Positions 1-11,878 of a DNA stretch of 64,000 nucleotides are shown here, piece by piece; position 1 is the first letter of the stretch, and every line of letters begins with the position of its first letter. This stretch comes from Ascidia mentula (taxonomy: Eukaryota > Chordata > Ascidiacea > Phlebobranchia > Ascidiidae). The stretch covers positions 17,436,001 to 17,500,000 of the forward strand of contig OX387201.1 of NCBI GenBank assembly GCA_947561715.1, in the 5' to 3' direction. Below the pieces are notes generated by a model that was not told the DNA's origin, made no database searches, and saw only the letters and a list, made by a program, of their open reading frames with translations. The position numbers and the translations under genes were made by a program.

Positions 1-285
1 ACTCCCATGATACACATGTCACAGACTGAACCAAGTTTGCAACAAACATACCCAGCAAACCAGGGAGCCCAGATTAAATTAATGTTCTTTGTGGAAGATA
101 TATGTTTTGCGAAGATATGTGCAAAAAATGACGAATGCATCAAAATACATAAAATATTTGTATGGGCAGCACAATCAACAGTCGCCGCAAAGAAATCCTT
201 CGCACAAATCAAAAACCACCTTGGAATGCAACTCCACAACAATGATGCAATTAACCAGATTTCACAAAACAAGCTGTATTTTTAA
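1..285 (+). other. possible 3' tail of an upstream gene
   Basis: From the window edge the frame starting at base 1 reads a Ser/Gln/Pro-rich peptide (SQTEPSLQQTYPANQ) up to about base 78. Around 170-230 another frame again reads Gln/Pro-rich peptide (QHNQQSPQRNP). This could be one or two 3' exons of a gene lying to the left, with a shared low-complexity tail. No clean GT/AG pair joins the two pieces, and an AATAAA further on (near 512) is the only 3' end signal. No family is recognised and chance is possible. Confidence 0.2.
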
Positions 286-1395
286 GGACACATAGTGATA
301 ATTTCTTAGTGCCTTCAATGCAGATATCCAAGGTCAGACAGTCACTTGTGTTTTGTGTGGGCAATAATTTAAACTTGTTTTTTTAACTAAAAAGCGTCAA
401 CTATTAACCAGACCAAAAAAAAAGAATTATCCTAATCAAAGAGGACATACCAGCCACATTTTTCTACCAATATCCTTACAGGGCGTTCAGAAAACACTTC
501 TTTTTTAGTTTAATAAACTGACCTCGACCTGGTGATTAAAAACTGGCACAATGAAAACCAAACATGCTTAGTGACAGTTGTTGTTTTCAGCCTTTGATTA
601 AGGCAATAATTTATATATTTTAAGTTTTCCAAAGGCAATAGTGTAGTATTACACAATCACAATACAAATTGCTTCAAAAAAAACACCAACATTTTGACAG
701 AAAGATGCTTCAAAAGTAACAGTTTAAAGACAAAAAAAATAGTCTTCGCACAATTTATGTCTTCAGCATGGATAATTTGAAAAACTTCGCAGAAAAATAA
801 CTTGCAAGAATGCTTTTGTTAACATATTCCAGGAACATTCCAATACATGTTACACTACTTCCACTCCCAATTCTGTAAACACAGAAATCATACCATTTCC
901 TGTCGGAATCGTTTGGCATTATGACGCAGTTGGTATGAAGTGAAAGATGTTCGTAACGGAGGTAAGGGTGAGTTATTGCTCAAATTAAAATATTAAAACT
1001 AGAAAAAAACATTGCATACTGTTCAGATCTATTTGGAAAGATACGATTTGTCAGTGTGTAATATTTTCCATAATCACATCACGAATATGAATAAACCATA
1101 GAAGCTAAAGAAAATACCTTCCTTGTTTACAAAATTTGTGTTTTTCAATTATTTTAGAAAGGAAATTTGTAAAAAACATATAAAATTATTTACATTTAGA
1201 TCTTTATTTAATACCGCGTCATAAAGTACACTTAACAAGGGAAACTCCCTCCTGGTTGTTATGGTAACATTGTATAGAACTAACTTTAAGCTGTTTTAAA
1301 CAGAATTGAAATTGACATAAAAACTCACATATTCCATCAAAACAGGCATATTACGGGTAATATTGTTTGTTATGTCGTGATAAAAAATATCTTTA
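286..1395. other. noncoding, presumed STPG1 upstream region
   Basis: AT-rich stretch with stop codons in all frames. It holds no supported gene, RNA or repeat. It presumably carries the STPG1 promoter, but no TATA box or other element stands out. Confidence 0.5.
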
Positions 1396-4300
1396 ATGGC
1401 ATTGGACAGCATCCAGCCGATCGATTCCGTACAACGGATTCATTCAAGGATAACTGGAAAGTTATATAAAGGTAATAAAACTAATTACTCGTCGAAATCA
1501 GAAACATTGTCGGCCACTAAAACGGCTTTAATTTATTTTCTCATACTGTTATAGTAAAATTGAGTTGTTATCTATTAAGAGTGACAAAATAAAACGTTGA
1601 TCGCAATCCCGATTTGATGAATTGTTGACAAATACTACGCGCATATTTTTAAACGTTATCAGCAATTTCCACAATTTACTTTCCCCCAAAAAAACCTCCG
1701 CACCAATACAAACTAAGAAAGCTTAAATTCCATACTTGCTTCAGGCCATGGAATCACAGCTGCTTCAGCATCCATTCCTAGCAAATACCAAACTATTGTT
1801 ACAAACAATGCTGATAAGAAAGGATTTTGCTCAAAGTCAAAGCGATTCAGCGATGATTATTATGTGGTAGGTTGCATGTCAATTTTGTGTTTTTTAGATA
1901 ATTCGTTTTTATTGAACACTGTGCAAGCCAGGGAGACGCAACCTTTAGCAAAACTGGGATAAACAGAATAAATCACAGGGGAATTTCTCATGGACTTAGT
2001 GACAAAAACACATCTTCATTTCTTTTTAAATTTTATTCCAAGTTTTTAGGCAAAAAATGCATAGTAAAAGAAGAAAATAATTCCAACTGAGCCTTATTTA
2101 AAATAAACAGTAAAAAGAAGATTTACAATGTGAATTTATTGTGGAAAATTGAACTTTATTTTAAACTTGTCTAAACATATGACATGTTTTGCTGATGAGT
2201 TATGCTGCAACATGCTTATACAAATCCCATGCACTAGCAAACTTGACAAAAACACATCATTGTGATTGAAAAATACGTGAAACTTTTGCAACTTTCGATT
2301 TATTGGGTTTGTGGCCTGGGCTGCACACCTGACAGTATCATAAACAACAACCATTTGAGGGCCACAGAAGGCATGATGCTATTTAAGTTACACAATGTTG
2401 TTGAACTTGTAAATTTCGTGCAGAATGATATTCCGGGTCCAGGTAATTATCGCTGCCCTCATGGAGAAATAGAAAAAAAGTCTACTTCTTTTTCTAAGAA
2501 GGGCACAGGAAGTTTTGCATCAAAGGTATTCACCTGATTCCAGCAATTGTTCCCACTTCATTTAAATGTGTATAAACTCATCATCCATAAAAGAATTAAA
2601 CCTGCATGTTGTGGTGTGGGTTACAAAAAACACGTAAATTTTTTATATTTGCAAATTTTGCTGTTTGTACTACAGTATTACTGAAAAATCTGATTAAAAT
2701 ATCTATTGTTGCAAAATTATTTATATTATTGTTTTGCGTTGATTTATTGCATGTGTTTTCACCAGACATATCGAGCTATGAAATCACAACAAAGTGGGAC
2801 ACCCGGTGCTGGATCGTACAACCTACCATCGTTACTCTCAACTAGAAAAGAGTTTAATAAAGCTAATTCAAGTTCTTTTCACACTCCCATTGCTGTGACA
2901 ACCCAAGATATAATGGTTGGGCCTGTCAGAGCCCCAGCTCCAAATCAGTATAATGTGAGCTAATCTACCATTGTCCCATACATTCAGTTGTTTGATTTTA
3001 GGATATTTTTTGTTTTGGAAATATAAAAATATGTTTGAAATTTGTAGTGCAGCAATTAGTTTATATATTGTGAGAAAAATTTTCGTATTGCATTAAAGTT
3101 ACACAACAAAATTTTCGATCAAAATTTAGGTGCAAAAGATCAATGTTGGGAAAAACTATGGAGTTGCCGCTGAAGCTGCATTCAAATCACGAAGCAAGCG
3201 CCAAACAATACCTGTCGGAAGTACACGGGTTCCTTCTCCAAGTGAGTTTTAATAAAAAATATTCATTTATTTATGTGTTCTTCATTTCCACAAGGTTTAT
3301 TTGACCGTGAGAAGTTTACTAGAATCTTTGACAAAAATAGATTTTGTAAATCAGAAGTAATTAACTTTTACTGGTAAAACACTGAAATTCTTTGCCAAAT
3401 GCTATCAGTCTGTGTTTCTAAAAATTCATGGCTAGAATTGTAGTTTTTAATATTCCTCAGTAGAGCAGGTCGATCATGGGTATTAATTCTGGCATTGTTT
3501 GAAAAAACATTTGCTCATTTTCCCTTGTACTATTTTTATGGTACGATGAAAGTTTAATATAGTTTTTGGATTGTGCTACTTTGAACAGGAGGCAAAAAAA
3601 AATGATCGTCCATTTTTGTGATCGTCCACAAGTTGTGATTCTATATGTGACCAGACTACACTGCAGTGACTGTGGAGCAAAATATGTTTTTTTAAAAATG
3701 GAAAACAATAAAAAATATTGTTTTGTTCCATAAAAAAGTAAATAACCAAAAGTTTAAATAGAAAAGCATAAAATTGTTTTTACTAATTAGGTCACTACAA
3801 TATTCGGGATGAGGGAATCCGACCGACTCCGAAAGCACCAACCTCAATTTTTAGCTCAACCACAAAACGGGAAGTTATCACAAAACCCCTGGATAATCCT
3901 GGCCCAGGGACTTACAAACCATATCACCCCACATCTCCAATAAACAAACTTACTTTTCCGTAAGTAATTATAGCTTAGTTTTAGGCTCTTCTGTTTGGCA
4001 CAGTTATATAATTTGGTGGAATTTTTATTTAAAACCCAGTTAACTTTTAAGGGCATTATTAAATGATAAAAGTTTAAGATAATAAAATCTCTGATAAACT
4101 TTTTGCCAACTAAGACGTATCCAATTGCTACCAACAGCTTCTTGATGATGGTATTTGTAAAATAATACAGGATTACAGTAACATTTTGATTAACTTTGTT
4201 AATTATAGGCGAAGACACTACCTATGTATAAGTGCACCTGCCATGTCTCTGCCACCTCCTGTTGAAAACCCTGGTCCAGGTTCATATGAGTTGGTCGATT

Positions 4301-4473
4301 ACGAAGGTCCTACCAAGCACTACATGTCCTCTGGTGTGTTTGTGTCAAACACATCAAGGTGGACTTTCAACCACCCAACGAAAGAAAACCCTGGTCCAGC
4401 GAGCTACAGGCCAGAACGTGTAGGAAAACAAAGCTTTATATACAATGCACAAAACCGCTGGATTCCGCTGTAG
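1396..4473 (+). CDS. STPG1: STPG1 / MAPO2, sperm-tail PG-rich repeat protein
   Basis: Seven coding exons: 1396-1471, 1745-1866, 2424-2525, 2766-2954, 3130-3241, 3791-3959, 4209-4473. They total 1035 nt (344 aa), all GT/AG with agreeing phases. The vertebrate protein is close to this length. PG-rich (SHIPPO-type) motifs are visible: NDIPGPGNY at about 67-75, GTPGAGSY near 111, NPGPGTY at 236-242, NPGPGSYE near 277 and NPGPASY at 317-323. The stretches FVSNTSRW and the C-terminus GKQSF.YN...WIP are also characteristic of STPG1. The family decorates axonemal or sperm-tail microtubules, and mammalian STPG1 (MAPO2) was also linked to O6-methylguanine-induced apoptosis. The start is the first ATG of an exon with a phase-1 donor that fits exon 2. 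Exon 1 is the weakest part; the rest is secure. Confidence 0.93.
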
Positions 4474-4758
4474 AAGTCATTGTCACTTATGTGATTTTTG
4501 TTGATGTTAAAGCGTTTTTTATAGTGATTTACTTTTTTAACTTTGGGGATGCATCACCATCGCACTTTATTTTAGAATGTCCAGTTCATGTTGAAAGTTG
4601 TTTTTTTGGCAGAAATTACCCCAAGAAAGCATCAAACATACTAGTCGAATTTCTGCAACACCAAACCAATTATATATTTGCTATGTTGCTTGCAATGGTT
4701 TAGTTTGAAGCAAATAGTTTTGACTGGTTAGTCTACTTTTTGAATGTTTTATTAGTAA

Positions 4759-4764
4759 AATAAA
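4759..4764 (+). promoter_or_regulatory. polyadenylation signal of STPG1
   Basis: AATAAA about 285 nt after the STPG1 stop. It is the first canonical signal on this strand and lies only about 135 nt from the stop codon of the convergent MRPL22. Confidence 0.6.
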
Positions 4765-4895
4765 ATTTAACAAGCGAAATGTCTCTTACAGTCTCAGCAT
4801 TCCTCAGTAGGCAAAGGTGTCAATGTTTTAGACAAAAAGTGTTTCACTGCCTCACACTCTAACTACACACCAGACATCAATGAAATCAGTGGTTG

Positions 4896-4901
4896 TTTAT
4901 T
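4896..4901 (-). promoter_or_regulatory. polyadenylation signal touching the MRPL22 stop codon
   Basis: On the minus strand the gene ends TTG TAA ATAAAC, so the last A of the stop is the first A of AATAAA. If used, the 3' UTR would be only some 10-30 nt long. Confidence 0.5.
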
Positions 4902-5548
4902 TACAAGCCATCCCGAATTGTTCTTCTTTTTAACTTTGATAAATATGAAATTGCCATATCTTCGGCAGTCACGCGGGGAGTATATTCCTCACATTGACCT
5001 TCTCGAAGCATTACATAATAATTTGAGAAATAACATGTTCCTTTTCCCACTCTTCCTTTAGCGTGGAAAATAGGCATCCTGATTGCATGTGACCGTTCCA
5101 CGAAGGAGCGCACAATGTGCAAATTAGACTTGAATTCCACATTCTGCTCATTAACTGCATACTCTTGTGCTTCTACTAGTATGTCACGAATCATGGTGGC
5201 TCCCTTGTTAGTCAGATGTTCAAGCAGAGATATTGCCTGGTCAATGTTTTTGTTCCGAATCATCCTAGTAATTGGAAGCATCTTTTTAGGTGAGTAGCGC
5301 AGAGCTTCACGACCACAATATATTTCTACTGGTCGTCTGCTGCCATCTTTTAGAGGCGGATAAACAATGTTGTTTCTATCAGTCCAAGTTCCCATATCTG
5401 TTGACCACTTGTCATCGTGTTCCTCTGCATGGTTTCGCAACCATAGCTTTAGACTTGGCTTGTGCACACGGAACAGAGAAGTCGAAGTTCCAAAATGTCG
5501 TGCAGAACTATTTCCAAGACATTGCAGCACTTGTCGGGTAAATGACAT
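4901..5548 (-). CDS. MRPL22: mitochondrial large-subunit ribosomal protein uL22m
   Basis: Single coding exon of 215 aa, close to the usual length of about 206 aa. The first 30 or so residues are basic and hydroxylated (MSFTRQVLQCLGNSSARHF) and look like a mitochondrial presequence. The uL22 fold runs from about residue 85 to the end. It includes the RMIRNKNIDQAISLLEHLTNKGA block, the helix IRDILVEAQEYAV with NVEFKSNL, and the tail SKLKRRTIRDGL, all typical of L22m. uL22m lines the exit tunnel of the mitoribosome. An in-frame ATG at 5659 exists, but it would prefix a hydrophobic peptide unlike a presequence, so 5548 is preferred. The gene is convergent with STPG1. Confidence 0.9.
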   Translation of the reverse strand: MSFTRQVLQCLGNSSARHFGTSTSLFRVHKPSLKLWLRNHAEEHDDKWSTDMGTWTDRNNIVYPPLKDGSRRPVEIYCGREALRYSPKKMLPITRMIRNKNIDQAISLLEHLTNKGATMIRDILVEAQEYAVNEQNVEFKSNLHIVRSFVERSHAIRMPIFHAKGRVGKGTCYFSNYYVMLREGQCEEYTPRVTAEDMAISYLSKLKRRTIRDGL

Positions 5549-8500
5549 TTCAAAGTTTAAAAAACAGCTACATTCTCTAAACACCCAATGTTTCCTAAAA
5601 GGAACTTTCAAACTAAAAGTACTGCCAACATAATACCAAAACCCTGGATATAAAGCCATAAGGGCTGTGCTTGAATCTTACGGAACGATTCCACATATTT
5701 CTGCCAATATTTAGGCTATAGCCTGTTGTAAAGCAAATAATCTTTCAACATATTAATTGCATTGTAGGCCACTAAGCATAACGCAAGTGCGAAAAAACAT
5801 TTTTGTCGCAAAATAGTACAAAGAAAAAGCTTTGTAATATTTGCATCTGCCCGACAAACTCTTTTATTTTGATGCTGGACAACAAACACCAATCTCAGTA
5901 AAAATTTCACGTGCGCATTACAGTTCCTGTCAATCAAATTTATCCACAATACACTTCCACTCATCCGACTGAACGGTACGATGCGCAAAATCGAATGATC
6001 ATGAGGCGGCAGTGTAGAAAAACATAAAATATATCTTTAAAAACATTAGTTGACAGATCAGGCTAAATGTTTTTGTTTGTAATTAAATTTTTGGTTACAA
6101 TTTTACACTGTATGTGGGTAGTAATGAGCAAAAGGAAAAAAAACATAGGGTTTCAAGAAAAATCGATGGTTTGCTCATACCTCGAAAAGACCTTCTGCTG
6201 CTCGATGTTTTAAACTTTATCACGATATTTCCGGTTTAACCGAGCCTAGTTTGGAATGATAATGATGTCTCTCGAAGTTTCTCCACGACTGCATATCATC
6301 GCACAACATAGTTATTAAATCAGATCAACATAAGGACCTATTCCAGTAAAACAGTAGCTGAACGGCGCGGCTATTATTGTTTTAGCGGCGACAATCCAGG
6401 ACAGAAAGGGTAATTGGTCACTGTCTGTTATACATCAAGAAATCACATGACCTATACTTTTCATAAAAAGTTGTTTGATATACGGCTTGCGGTTCTAAAT
6501 AATGCTAACATATACGGCGATTTTGTGCCTGTGTTAAAAAAAAAACTTTGAATGACCAACACTTATGTCCAAAGTATTTGTGTGGGCCGCTTTAAAAGGA
6601 CGCAACCGCTGTATTCAAAATAAAAATTATTGACACAGGATGATGTAAGTTTCAAAAAATGATAATTGTGATAGTTGGACCTGATGCTTCATCGCTCAAA
6701 CTGTTAGTATATTCAGTTACTATAAGTTAATATATACATGGCACGGATATTTGCGCTGAAAACGATGCTGTAAGGTTAACATGCCATTTGACACATTGGC
6801 AGTTGGTGTCCAAGACAGCGTACATCCAGTAAACTTTGCACAGTTGTCTTCATGATGCTGCAAAAGCAAAAATAACAAAGAACATTATGCTGGTGGACAT
6901 TTCCGGGATGTCTGAAACGTTTCTGAGAATTGAAAATTCATGCTTTTGTCATCATGCACAAGGAAGCATTTGCCAAAAACGTGACGCCGCAACATTTCCT
7001 CATATTTCAGATCAAATGACGTGGAACTTTTTCACAGTCCGATTTGACGCCTCCTATTCTCCAAAAAGTTACATTTCTCTGAGAATTTGAAACATGTTAC
7101 GAAACATCAAATTCTTCTGAACTCTTCGTCTTGCATTCTCCGCACAGTGTTCAATAAATCACGAATGCTGTATCCAAAACAGAATCCTTTGACTCTTGTT
7201 TGAAAGTCAAAAGCAGGGTTGTATTCAGGCTCAACATTTGAAGTCCAAATCTGGTCTGAAATTTTTTTGCGCGAATTTATGATGTGACAAACTTCTGTAT
7301 CCATATAAGTAGCAACGTGACGGACGTCATCACATACATATTCGTGTTATTAAGAATGTGTAATTGCGACGTAAATGATGCAAAGTGTAATTTTGATTTT
7401 TTTCTAACGTAATCCCAAACCCGACTCGACAAAATTAGGCCCGACTTACGATTTTGCTTCAAACCACAGCAAATAAAACTCGAACCCGGTCTGTTCACTT
7501 GACCAATCGTTGCATAGCCCGCCTCTGACCATCATTTGCTCGAGTATACGTTACGAATCATGGGACCCAGGAAATTAACGCCAAGCTCTTTAACTTCCTC
7601 ATGTGAATACACGGACATTGTATGAAATGTGTTACATCCTTTTTCCATCTCCGTGTGATTGCAAAGCTTCCCCGATCGAAACCACTTCCCACAACCCACT
7701 GTTAATTCACATTACATTCTGGACCAGCAAATAGACAGTTTTACTTGAGCAGAAAACATTGATCACAAGTACGAAGGTGTAGGTGGAATTTATTTTCTAT
7801 TCTTATGTAAATTAGTCCTTCTCGAAGTTAAATGTTAGTATTAGGAGTTTAGAATCGTTTTAGACGAGAAAATATAAAAACTATTTAAAAAGGGCTGATG
7901 GCTGAGGTCAAGAGATTGATGGAATTAGATAGTATTGTTACACTTGTACCTGGAACCCTAAAAGCATTAGATAATCATAATTTTAACTAAAATTCAAAAA
8001 ACTGCCATCTATTATTTTGCAGTCTCAGTATTTTTTTAGATTTTCTAATAAAGAATTCACTTCTCTGGGTGGAATTACCGGAATATGAATGTGTTCCGTG
8101 TTCCAAAAATTGCCTGTTCGCCGCACGATCCATCGTTTGAAGGTTTCCTATTTGATCGATGTTCTCACATGACGTCGCAACCGATGACGTAATATGTGAA
8201 CGCTATCAGCGGATATGCGGTGGTTTGTGCGGTTGATGTAACAATCCTACGAAAACTGAAATCTAAATAAACCTTTAGCGAGGGTTTCAGTACTGCTCAT
8301 ATTCGTTCACTGCGGTATATGGCAATGCATATATGTATGCATGTCCTGCATGTATTTAAATTATAACGACTGACATGATAAATTCCAACACTGGCTATGA
8401 TGTTTGCATTATACTATTCAGGATTTGGATATATAATTTATAAAACAAACAAACTTTTCTGATCAAGAAGTTTGCGCTTTTTTGCTTGTACCAAGATCTG

Positions 8501-11500
8501 TGTAATCATTGTGGATAGTTTCGCAACCGCGTTTGTTCCAAAAGAAGTCTGTTATGTTCGGAATCAAATTAACATATTTTTCAGCGATGTAAGGACCACA
8601 TTTAAACTTGACATACCGTACATGCACTATCTGTTATGTTTCATTTTCAACGACCGGAGCGTATTTAAAACAATAATGCATCCACACAACGCACGTCACG
8701 TTCAACCCAGCACAGAATATTATGTCACAATATTGTGCAAGGGGCGTTTATCGTCTTCCGCTGCCCCTCCCTTTAATATCACAGCACGATGTTCGGTATT
8801 TACCCTTTCGTTGGCCTAAACAACAATAAGCATTCGCTGTCAATCCATATGTTGCTACATTTTATCTTCATTCTTGCCCAGCACCACAGACCTTTGAAGT
8901 TGTAAGAGTAATACACAGTTTTTACAAGTTTTGAAAGGCGCAGGAAACGTTTAAAGCAGGAAAACAACGCAGTACCGACAAGTATATATGAAAGGCGTAG
9001 CCAGATCTAGTGATATCATTTGTCGTTTACTTTGAAATACAGGCGACAATCGAGATTGTTATTTCTTATTATTGTATGCATTCATCAGATTATATCATTG
9101 TGACATCATTGTGTATCTATATAGGACATACATAATAGCAGCAACAACTGAAATTTGAAATCTTTGGATTTTCCAAGTATTAGCTTGCGGCAATTTCGTG
9201 GAAACTAAATGTAAGCATTTGGATAGACTTAGTTTCTTATCTAATCGTTTGTGTTTGCCTCACGCATGTTTGGCGTTTGAGCTACAATTAAAGCAAAGCC
9301 ACCGCAGTTTATCTGGCGATGCTTTCGCGTATTTGTGTGGCTTTCCCATAGCTTCAAGCTATGCTTTGCAATTTGTGTATGCGCCTCAGATTAGTGGCTT
9401 TTCTTGAGATGGCAAACGAATTTTTGAGTGAAATCCAATACATTTTCAACCTTGAAAAAAGTTGAGACTTTCACTGAAAACCGCAACACGAATTAAAATA
9501 ACGCCCCCAAGCTTTTTTTCAGAGAATTATTTGTAAGATATTTTATTTTAATGGCAAGGCGTGACTCTCATGTTAAAGATGCGACTGTTCCGGGTCAAAC
9601 CAAACAGGGCATAGAAGAGTAATGACTAAATGGAAAATTTGTGGCTACATTTAGTTGTCCGTGCTTCCGCCATTAACGCTAAAAACATTGGCGAGTCATT
9701 TCTAGCCTTGTAACAAAACGTAAAAAAGTTGTTCTGGCGCTGTGGTTTCGAAACCGATGTGTTACCGAATGCATTGCTGGCGGAAAATGGTGAATGTAAT
9801 CAATGTTGTTGGCATCCTATCATGTTTTTTGAGTGCAGGTTGTGATTTGATTTGCCCTCATTTGGTGATGTTTTAGCAAGAACGCAGTGTTTAAACATTT
9901 TCGTAATATTCTCGTATATTGTTCATTATTTCTTTGTATGATTTTTGTGCATAACCAATGATTTTAACAAAATGAACAACGTAACAAAACGTGCCATAAC
10001 TCAGAAGAAGTAACCACAAAACAAACAATTAGAGCCAGAAAAGAACATGATGGAAAGTTTTTTATTTTATCGTCTGCCATATGTGAATGTGGCGATGGCG
10101 AATGACTAACATGAAAATTCCGCAAGTCATGATCATAAAGTCCCCGTGATCTAAGCAGTCTTGCTATAACAAACCTCATCTCGGCATTAATCAAGTCAGA
10201 AAGCGCCAGAACTTAGCATGTCTAACATTGGGAGTCAAATCGTGATCTCGTTTGAATGGCTACCAGCTTTTCCTGTGACGTCAAAATGTTATTTGAAATC
10301 TCGTGACAGTGCAGGGACTGACGTGTGCTGCCCGCAATGCTGTTGGGGTGTTTCGAAATGGACTCTCTCGGTTCGGTTAGAATTCAGCGCACGAAATCTG
10401 TTGCTTGGCCTCAGGCTGGTAATTTTTCACCTATTAAGGAGGCATAATTATGCGTAAGGCCCGAGTCACGGTGAGGCAACTTGTTATCATCTTTTCTTTG
10501 TGGTTTTAAAGTGGGCAGTGACAATTAAAGTTCTTCGAGGTTGTCGCTCGAGAAAGTACGCTTAGTTTTAGGTGCAACGTGTTGTAAAGTTTCAAAGGCA
10601 ATAATACGAATACTGAGTTTGCACGATCAAGTACCTGTCACCGTATTTAGATTTGTGGTTGGTGGTCAGCAGTTGGTCTGTAAGCATCTCGTAAACGGAA
10701 GTTGAAGTACAACGTTGTTTTTAACTAAACTATACGCTTTCAAAAAAAGGGAGCAATTTTTTAAAATTTGGTGTATGCTAAGCCATCATAGTCGCTGTGC
10801 ATTTTAAGGATCAAATTGTGGCGGTTTCACGGAACGGCGGGCTCTTATGCTAGAAAGAGGCTTCGCCGAGAGAACGTGGGCGTAAAGGGCATACGTAAAG
10901 GATACCTAGCTTGATGCTTGCGGCGCAATTTCAGCGTCTGAAAAGCAGCTTATAGCCACAAGTACAAACCAGATTTCTGTTTAGGCAACATCAAGTCAGA
11001 AAACAAGTTTACCTCAATGGGAAATTGCGGCATGTCGCTTGTAAATGTATGTGGTTTATCCATCTACTTAATGTTGAATATGTAGGGCAGAAAATGATAA
11101 GTTAATCACTTAAACTGTTGGAACATTTAGGACATTTACAGGGGTTTTGTGCAATAAGTATTGCACTGAAGAAGAAAGCCGTTGTGTGCTTTAATCATCA
11201 TTTGCTTTATTGCGTAACATTGATCTTTATGCGAAAAAAACGCAATTGCGCAATGCAGCGTAAACGAAAAATGACCATAATTTTCCGATCCAAATACAGC
11301 ATTGCATTTGTTTTGGCATACTTTGAAAGCATATGCCGGAAAACTTGTATAATTTATAAAAACAATTGGATTTTTATACATGCTTGCACATATACACATA
11401 AAAAATTAACGTAAGGAATAGATTATCCGGTTTGAAGGCCAGCAAGTCATATAGTTCCTTAAGATGACAGATATAAGTGGCTTTTTCGTGGTTAAGCTGA

Positions 11501-11878
11501 GCTTGTTTGGAAAAGCGCACTTGTTAAACCCGGTCATCACCAGACACTGAACAACAAAACGTGACCTTCGAAAAAACAATGTCCACACGCAGGTGCGTCC
11601 AATTGTTTTCAATCAGTTTTCAAATCATGTCAAGAGCCATCTCGCGTAGGTCATTTAAAGCTCGTATTTTCGGAACAATTTGTGATTCACAACATATCGC
11701 CTACAGCATTGTCTGTGATTACGTTCGCGATAAATTGTCACCCTCCATCCAGCCAAAGGTTTTTTTTTGTTCGCAGAAAAAACTATTAGGAAACTGTACA
11801 GTTTGAAATGTAAGCTCAGATACAAACTTTTAAAGTAAATTTTCTTAAAGTTGAAAACAGAAAAATAAAAGAAAAAAG
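5549..11878. other. long intergenic stretch, no convincing gene
   Basis: About 6.3 kb between MRPL22 and the connexin. The many short open frames here lack recognisable domains and consistent splice pairs. One candidate terminal exon on the minus strand (7107-7268) is listed separately. CRE-like motifs occur, including an exact TGACGTCA near 10276. The region probably holds the MRPL22 promoter and the connexin upstream regulatory sequence, but no specific element can be assigned. Confidence 0.5.
7107..7268 (-). other. candidate last exon of an unrecognised gene
   Basis: On the minus strand an acceptor (AAAAAAATTTCAG) is followed by an open frame that reads QIWTSNVEPEYNPAFDF, continues through GYSIRDLLNTVRRM and ends QDEEFRRI-stop. 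The peptide has the look of real protein: acidic and aromatic residues, and an amphipathic helix at the end. No upstream exon could be found on this strand, and no family is recognised. It may be a decayed or isolated fragment. Confidence 0.25.

Noticed and set aside
5549..5659. Upstream in-frame ATG of MRPL22 at 5659
   Set aside because: The added 37 residues are aromatic and hydrophobic, unlike a mitochondrial presequence, while the ATG at 5548 starts a good one.
8472..8819. 115-codon plus-strand open frame
   Set aside because: No domain and no protein-like pattern; probably chance in a long noncoding stretch.
11049..11084. Alternative connexin first exon starting Met-Trp
   Set aside because: It has a weak donor and a poor fit to the helix; the 11879 exon matches the L-E-K-I..V..YST pattern better.
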